Positions 56,891-64,000 of a DNA stretch of 64,000 nucleotides are shown here, one piece after another (positions within the stretch are counted from its first letter, which is position 1; each line of letters begins with the position of its first letter). The notes under the pieces are model-generated. The model was not told where the DNA came from. It was given only the letters and a program-made list of their open reading frames with translations, and ran no database searches. The stretch is taken from contig CM038469.1 of the NCBI GenBank assembly GCA_021464415.1, positions 20,665,901 to 20,729,900 on the forward strand. Reading direction: 5' to 3'. Position numbers and translations under genes: made by a program. Source of the stretch: Lonicera japonica. Lineage: Eukaryota > Streptophyta > Magnoliopsida > Dipsacales > Caprifoliaceae.

Positions 56891-59037
56891 TTGAAATATT
56901 AAACATCTATTAAATAAAGAATTATCTAGCAAAAATATATATTATAAAATTAGATGTCCAGAAAATACGAGTTACAAAATTCCTCTTCAGGCTTTCATAT
57001 TTTGAAAACGTTGAATGACATGTTCGTTATGTGCTTACTGAAATATTATAGTCGATATAAGAAAGCTCTTTGTCGTTTTGAGGTTTTTAAAAAAATAATT
57101 ATAGTTTTATCCCCAAGTTTTGAGGCTTTAAAGCCCAACCTCAAACTATAAATGTTTACACAAAAGTCCTTATATTGTTATATTTATATAAAAAAAAATC
57201 TAAGTGGCCACAAGGCCTACATTCCCTCCGCCACTGTTTGTTGAAACACCTCAACTTAAAACCTAAAACTTCACCCCTCTCTATTTAGACATCAACGTTG
57301 GCATTCTCTCTTTCTCTATACACCATTAATCTCTCTTCCTCTCTACAACCTCTGAAACAAACTCCATTGAAGCTACAACAAGATTCTTCATTAATCTCAT
57401 ATCTTTTCAAACTCTTTACTTCTCCATTTATAACTTCCTAGGTTAAAATATAATTTCAACGTAAAACCCTAACAAATTGAAAATCCATCAAAATATAAAA
57501 GATTAACAATTTAAGATAAACCCTAGGTATATAAGATAAGCTTTGTAATAAATTGATCGGCCTCATAATGTCAATGAGCAATGTAAATTTTTAGTTTAGA
57601 ATCTAAGCATATGAAGACGACATTGACTGTGCTTGCATTTGTTTGAGAAGTATTTTTTTTTCTTTTTTGTTAGTAAAATTCTGCAAGACCCTTAAAAGCG
57701 TTTAAGTCGAGCTTGAAACTTATTTCTTGTGTTTCCGAATAAAGTTATTGCCTTACAATAGTTTACTTTTGGTAAAAGCATCAATTAATACCCTTTAGTT
57801 TGTTTCTTTGAGACCAAACCCAAAATTTAATTTGGGTGCTCTTGTAGTGTTGACACAACACTTGTATGCATCTGCTATTGTGAAACAACAATGAAAATAA
57901 ACTTTACTTAATTAAGTTCATTTGCAACTTTAAATTAAGTATTTATGTGTTCCAGGTTCAAATTAATGTATTTGTGTATTATACTATTCCTTATTACGAT
58001 TTTCCTAATTATTCGATAATGAATGGTTAAGGTTTGAAACAACATACCTCCAAACCATTGACTTCATTGAATGAACTTGAAAAGTTTGTGCCTCTACCTT
58101 TGTTTTCAATATCCATTGTATATGTATATCATAAATTAATGGCAATGATGAAAAGTATGAAGAAAAGATAGAATGAAGACGAAGACAAGATAATGGCAAT
58201 GATACAAATTAAGTAAAGTTCCACCTAAGTGAGAAGTTGGTGACTCAATCGGAGAATAGGGTATTTGGGACATCACATATCTTTTCATTACTCATTAATA
58301 GCACCATTTTATAAGTGGTGCCTTCAAGAATAAACAAACCTTTTTTAATAGATTGGATGCCTATAATCAAAAGTGTAGTGCCTTTAGCACCACCCTATCT
58401 AAAATACTCTTTCCAACCTTATTTTTTTTTTCTAAAAAAGAAAAATATTTATAACCATATAGTAATAGTGAGAAGGAAAAATATTGTTTAGTACGGATAA
58501 GTTAAACAATGAAGTTTGGGGCCATTTTCAACACCTCCGTCAAAGTTTCAATCCTTCCAAATTGAACACTGAGGTACAATTAATGATGCAATCAAGTACT
58601 TTTGTTAAGTTCCGTTCAAAACACCAAAGGCGAGAATACATGGCGATCCACGCAAAATGTGAGGTGGAGTGTTTAGGTGCCATTTCTCCCTTCTTCTTTT
58701 TACCCAAACATCAAGGTTACAAATGAACAAGCAAAGAGAAAGTGGGTTAAGCCTAGTTAGGGAGGCATCCATTTGGACCAGGGAGATATCTCATGTACGC
58801 GTCTCACTAGAGGGTTGGGGTTGTTTTTCGTTATTTGTAGTTAAAAGGATAGACTTAAACCTTCCTTTTCAAAAATTAAAAAATAAATGAAACAATCAAA
58901 TGTAATATATGTTATGTCACCAATGAAGAAAAGAAAAGCAGACTCAACACCATAGCACCAAAATGGAATATTGTTTTTACTTTGGTTGACTTCCAAGTAT
59001 GATGAAAAATATCATAGATTAGTTTCAATCCACGTAC
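56891..59037. other. Intergenic DNA, no gene recognised
   Basis: 57230-57560 is CT-rich with CTCTCT tracts and may be old promoter or leader DNA. A short frame at 58484-58726 has no known domain. Confidence 0.4.
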
Positions 59038-59505
59038 TGTTGGAATTACTAATCAAATATTAATAATTTAATAATGTAACTGAAAATTAATTTACTTTTA
59101 ATGGATACTTGCAATTAAGGAACATGTCATTTGGCAATTAAATAATATGCCTTTTGGGAATGGACATGACTTCATAATATGCCCCTTAAAAAGATATGTA
59201 CCACTTTTGAAAAGATGTATCCTTTCTAAAGAGTAACAACCTTTCTAAAGAATCACTTGAATTTCTATATAAACCTCTCTTTGCTACATTTGTAATAATC
59301 GAACTTTCTTATCCAATTTCTTAAGTTTGTCCTATTATATACTCTTTTAGTCCAGTATAAGATTGCAGTAATCTGATTCACCGGAGCGTACTTATTCGAG
59401 TACTACTTAAGTACATGGTAATCATTGTATCCTGGGAGACAACATCCATAAGTTTGTCAGCACAATAGCGGGGGTGAAACTATCTTAAGGACATAATTTT
59501 CAACA
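59038..59505 (+). mobile_element. Copia-type solo LTR (468 bp)
   Basis: Starts TGTTGGAATTACTAATC and ends ATAATTTTCAACA. A TATA box (CTATATAAACC, about 59266-59276) is placed as in small copia LTRs. Flanks CGTAC and CTAGG do not match, and no primer site follows, so it is taken as an old solo LTR. Confidence 0.68.
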
Positions 59506-60110
59506 CTAGGCTTGATTGGAAAAACCAATAATTTTTTTATCCTCAATTCTATCTATGTCCTTATTCTTCTCATTCATAATTTTAATTATTTCATTTATCA
59601 CTAAGCGTAAGTTCTTTTTGTGTGATTTTAAGATAAGATTTGGTAAATCACGTGATTTATACAATTTAAGAATGTTCTTTTAGGATAAGTCTTGATATTT
59701 TAAAATTCTGTCAAATTTTAAAATCTTATGAATTACGTGATTTCAAAATCCGCTCAAAAAGGTTTGGATCTTAGAATCCCATATTGAATTACGGAGTTTG
59801 AATTTGATCAATCTCTTTTTTATCCTATCTCTCCTATATTATTGGTCACTAAGACTTTTCTTTCAAGCTAAAATACCTAAATGGATAAAAATCCCACTTT
59901 AACTCAACTTACACTATTGTATTTTGAAAATTTATAATTTTTTTAAAAGAACAAAATTGAAAATCACAGATTTATAAATCTTATGATTTATCAAATCACA
60001 TGATTTCAAAATTTGGTGAAAAGAACATAACCTAATTTATTTTCACCAAAATCAAATCACACAATATTGTCCAACAAACTCAAATATACTCTCCATATAG
60101 AATCCAATCA
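59506..60110. other. Intergenic DNA
   Basis: AT-rich. Several GATTTTAAAATC..-like inverted words (59630-60010: AAATCACGTGATTT, GAATTACGTGATTTC, CACATGATTTC) suggest a decayed foldback element. No gene. Confidence 0.35.
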
Positions 60111-60439
60111 TTTATAATTGATGGGCCAAAAATATCGTATAGATCTACAAATTTTATTATTGACTAGGGTCACATATTTTTATTGCAAAGGATTTTCTTT
60201 TCTTTTATGTGATGATGGGTCTACCACTGGAAAGGCCTTATCCACACATTGGACATGCTTAATATACACCCTAATGCATTCTTGGTCACAATATCTCGGC
60301 TTGTCATGCCATGGATCGGATTGCTTCTATTAGGTAGATCACAATCTTGTTTGTTGGTCTCTTCATTGGCTCCTCGTCATCTTCAACATCACCAAAATAT
60401 TTTTTTCCTGTTGTCTGCCTTTTTTGATATATTCGGTGC

Positions 60440-61715
60440 CCCTTGTTTATCAACCACTCTAAAAATTGCTTGATGGTCTTGTAGTTTTATGTTATGTGGT
60501 CATGGTCCTTTTGGTAAGAACACTTATGTTTTGCATTTCTCGCATTGGGGTAACCCCTTTTGGCCGAGGTCATGAAAAAGGGGTTTGCTCTGGATATTAA
60601 ACATTATTTTGTTGATTGGCTTGGTAAAATCCTTGTTGACTCCCTTGTAGCCATCCTCACATATTTTGTTCAACTTTTCCTTCTTCTTCCTTTTTGATTT
60701 ATCAAACTTATTATTGTCACCCCTCCTTTCACCATTGCCCCCACTGTTGCTATTCCGTTGTCCTCTACGCAAAAATACTCATTGACTTTAAACAGTAGCT
60801 CATCGAAGGTGCATGGAGGGACTTTAATCAATGAATTGTAGATTACATTGTTGTCAAGCGGTAGGCCATACCTAAATGTGTTAAGTGAAAACGTATGCTC
60901 GCAATCCTTAATTTTCTTATACACTTTCTAGTACCGAGATGAATATTCTCATAGAGTCTTTCTTTTTATATTTCTCATATTTGCCAAGGCCTCAAGACCC
61001 TCGATTATCCTACTATTTGTGATAAACCTGGCAATGAACTGCTCAGCTAGTTCTCTGAAGTTATTAATCTGCTCGATAGGCATGTAGCTGAGTAAACTAT
61101 CTTAGTGCTACTTCCTCTAAACTTGCTGGCAACATTCTACACATTATAGCATTATCTGAAATTCAATAACTTGTTGGTAATACCTGACATGATCTGCAAG
61201 GTCAGTTCCGCCATTGTAAATGTTGAAGTTTGGCATCGAAAACTTCTTTAGTGAAGGAGTCTCAACGATCTTTTGGGTGAACGGAGACTCGTTTTGTTCT
61301 CCCAATGACTTCTTTGATAATTTCTTAATTTGGGGGTGTAAGCAATAGTTTTTTCAGTAACAATTGTATCAACCAATTTGCGAAGATCATTTTCTTCCCA
61401 TGAATTTGGGCATTCATCTTTTTCAATTAACTTAGAAAACACACTTCGTCATTCATGTGCCGGCACCACAGCTGGCTCAATGGGATTCTCTTTCTTGATG
61501 GCATTAGCCTTCTCGACTACTATAGCTTCTGGATTTGAGGGAGCTAGTTGAAGTATGGCTTGGGGGTTTACTCTTCGATTAGAGGATACCTCGAAAGTAG
61601 TTTCCAAGTGACTAGAAGTTCTTTTCTTAATCTCTTCCTTGAGGAGTTGCATGAGAGCTTGGTTTTCCACTTTGAGCTTCATGATCACTTTGAGAGTATC
61701 TTGCACTTTCTGCAC
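60440..61715 (-). pseudogene. Tat-like gag, several frames
   Basis: Starts MQKVQDTLKVIMKLKVENQA (coiled coil). Then PFTQKIVETPSLKKFSMPNF, YNGGTDLADHVRYYQQVIEF, LSYMPIEQINNFRELAEQFI and YGLPLDNNVIYNSLIKVPP + CTFDELLFKVNEYFCVEDNG, the end of the retrotransposon gag domain. QKDHDHIT near 60500 is a decayed zinc knuckle (CxxH-DHGHxTEDC type), and FLEWLINKGH follows. At least four stops or frameshifts. Confidence 0.82.
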
Positions 61716-61930
61716 TATAATTACTATAAAATATGCCCTTATTTAGGGCCATTGTTATAGCAGGATCTACTAGATATAGAGGGATTGTGATTTAATCCTA
61801 ACCTTTTGGCAGGACAATATATAAGGGTTTGGTGCCCTCAAGCCTACTGCTTGTTTGAACCATGACTTAGAAAATGAAGGAAGAGCATTCTGAGTAGCTA
61901 GAAAAATGGACTGAAAAGTGCTTGAACAAT

Positions 61931-61951
61931 CGTTCCCACAGACGGCGCCAA
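61931..61951 (-). promoter_or_regulatory. tRNA primer binding site of the Tat-like element
   Basis: TTGGCGCCGTCTGTGGGAAC, directly inside the LTR end. Shared with the element at 15312 apart from one base. Confidence 0.82.
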
Positions 61952-62369
61952 TTGTGGGTGCCAAAAAATTGGGTCTCTCCACTAGAGTTTGGACATAAGC
62001 ACAATTGAGTAATACAAATAAGCTACCAGTTTTCTCTCTATAGAATTACTTACCTCAATTTCCTGAACCTTGTTATGAGCTTTCTCTATTCTATTTATAG
62101 GTATAGAACTAAGGTAAAAAATGGCAAAACTTGGCAACTGCTCTAACACTTTACTCGTGTCAATGTTCTTATCCACAACCTACGTAAGTACAACCATCTC
62201 GGCATTTGATGTCGTAAGCATGGCCATCTCAACATAACTGAATTTGCTCAGTGTGCAGATGTTTACTCGGCATGTGGCCCAGTATATGTTCTTCACTTGG
62301 TTTTCATTTTGGTCCATGGAGATAGGTCAACTTGGGTTATGGTCTTGATGGTTGACTTAGCCCAGTACA

Positions 62370-63370
62370 TTGTTATAAATTTTTAGCTCCCTCAAAAATG
62401 TTGCATGTGGAATTTTTTTTTTGTCTTGTTTATAAGTGAAAATATTTTTGATAATTCTTTAATGTGATATTCCTTTTTGTTTCCATACCTACTATATAGG
62501 GCAAATAGGAGTAAAATCCCTTATAAGATGACTTTTCTACGGAAGGTCCAGCATGTGATCTTTTAACTCCAGAAGGACTATTTTTATTTATAAAACTAGT
62601 CATAAGGACAAAATGAACATTAATTTGAATGAGATTTTACACATTTGCCCATATCAATATAATTTAGTATATACATATATATATATATATATAACTAAAT
62701 TAATCTGATTGTTGTCTTTTCTATTAATTTGAAAACTAAATTAGTATTGTCTTTCCAAAACTAAATATATACACACAATTTATTCCCCTTATTGCCTTTT
62801 CTATCTATTTGAAAACTAAGTAAGTCTTGCTCCTTCCAAAACTAAATATATACACACGCATTATCCCCTTTGTTGCCTTTTCTATTTGAAATTTTAAAAA
62901 TCCTCTTTCAAAATTAAACCATTCCCCTCCCCCATCCCTGCCGTAATCTCATTCACCATTGGCACCGCACTTGACCTTTTTTCCCAGCTTCTGCATCCAA
63001 AACCTAGAACAACCCCTGAATATTCTTAAGTGTATTCACCCCAAAAGCCCTTACACGAATTCAACAAATGTTGCTCATCTTCACAAGCTAGTCCACAAGT
63101 TTGATGTTTTGGTCTCGAGGTAGATTACTATTTTTCTATTAATTTCATATGTTGAAAGATGATTTATAAATATTCATTTTCTCTTAATAATATATTTTCG
63201 AATTTTCCCAAAAAATAAGAAGTTTGATCTTCAATTTTAGTTCTTAATCTTGTTTGGATAATGGAGTTTGGCTTTTTTGATCATTCTTGATTTTGCATGG
63301 GTAATGGAGTTCAGTTCTTTTCCTTCTATGAAAATATTTTTCTACAAACTTATTAAGATGTAGTTAAATT
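62370..63370. repeat. Non-coding DNA with ~80-bp direct repeat
   Basis: TTGCCTTTTCTAT..ATTTGAAAACTAA + ...CCAAAACTAAATATATACAC occurs from about 62712, 62793 and 62872 (last partial). (AT)n at 62664-62692. No gene. Confidence 0.6.
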
Positions 63371-64000
63371 TCTCTGACAAAACTAGTTTGCGGCAAATTG
63401 TAGTGAAATTTATCAAACTTTTCTGCGAAATTGTAGAAAAATCTAATATAGATTTCTTCAAATTTTCAGTGATTTTTTTTGCAGTGAATTTTCTCTACAA
63501 AAAATAGTTTGCAGAAAAATATAATATCGATTTCTTCAAATATCCAATGAATTTTTATTTTATTTATTTTTTGTAGTGAATTTTCTCTGCAAAAATTAGT
63601 TTGTGCAAAAATTGTAGTGAAAATTTGCAAACTTTTCTGCAAAATTGCAGAAAAATATAATATATATTCCTTCAAATTTTCGGTGATATATATATATATA
63701 TATATGCAATGAATGTTGCATTTAGTGAATTTTCTTTGCAAAAAATTGTTTGTGGCAAAATTGTTGCTAAATTTTGCAAATTTCTCTGCAAAATTGCAGA
63801 AAAATATAATATAGATTTCATCAAATTTCCAGTGAATTTTGCATAAATTTAACTACAAAAGCAGAATATTTTAAAAAATAAATTCAACTGAAAAAAAATC
63901 TACATTTATACAAAAATACAGTGAAAATTACTAAGTCTTCTGTAAAATTGTTGTGAAATTATTTGTTTTGTAAGAAATTTTACTGTGGAATTATTATGGT
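63371..64000. repeat. Degenerate satellite-like region, runs off the window
   Basis: GTAGTGAATTTTCTCTGCAA and AAAATATAATATAGATTTCT + TCAAATTTTCAGTGA recur at about 63440, 63520, 63655 and 63805 (spacings 78, 135, 150). (AT)n at 63685-63704. The open frame seen on the minus strand is repeat-derived. Confidence 0.65.

Larger units (their letters stand above)
60110..62369 (-). mobile_element. Tat-like Ty3/gypsy 5' part: LTR, primer site, gag
   Basis: Reads on the minus strand. The 5' LTR is about 62369-61953 (end limits approximate; ends GGCACCCACA, with CTATAAATAGAATAG TATA box near 62098). The primer site TTGGCGCCGTCTGTGGGAAC follows at 61951-61931. Gag runs from 61715 to about 60440. No protease or pol follows and no 3' LTR was found, so it is truncated at about 60110. 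Confidence 0.82.

Overview
The window is nuclear DNA of a flowering plant, most likely a eudicot. It is AT-rich, has GT-AG introns, a plant-type LRR receptor kinase gene, and a dense layer of Ty1/copia and Ty3/gypsy LTR retrotransposons, MITEs and simple repeats. I see no rRNA, tRNA or CRISPR, and no gene that looks both intact and cellular.

The one recognisable cellular gene is a dead receptor kinase on the minus strand, from about 22518 down to 3081. It resembles the LRR-XII (FLS2/EFR/At3g47570-like) group. Five exon pieces can be read: 22518-22129, 21096-20731, 11077-10718, 6254-4294 and 3432-3081. They join through four GT-AG boundaries, and three of those cut a Gly codon (G|GT) at the same point of an LRR. 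At least eight stops or frameshifts kill it. Intron 3 (4.5 kb) holds a Tourist-like MITE and a 2.76 kb solo LTR with a perfect target duplication (TAAAC). Intron 2 (9.7 kb) holds copia pol debris, an LTR-like repeat, and inside that repeat a younger non-autonomous Ty3/gypsy insertion (15312-19203, duplication ATAAT).

25851-35219 is a nested stack. A 9.4 kb gypsy-like element has two LTRs, a primer site and a protease fragment but no visible reverse transcriptase. A small TRIM sits in its 5' LTR (duplication CCATT, empty site visible in the 3' LTR). A gag-only copia element on the minus strand sits in its interior.

39-45 kb is a decayed large retroelement-like region with coiled-coil ORF pieces and a 78-bp minisatellite. 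48.8-56.4 kb joins a long 5' LTR with a Met-tRNA primer site, a minus-strand Tat/Ogre-like gag-protease remnant, and another LTR fragment. 59-62.4 kb has a copia-type solo LTR and a minus-strand Tat-like gag with 5' LTR. The ends and gaps are AT-rich and non-coding.

Two observations stand out. First, two elements of different superfamilies each carry, antisense to the element, a LOB-domain (LBD)-like reading frame from the same source. Second, both of these elements have a 5' LTR replaced by a short palindrome made from an inverted copy of the LTR 3' end, and the gypsy one is still flanked by a perfect target duplication. That points to aberrant reverse transcription followed by normal integration.
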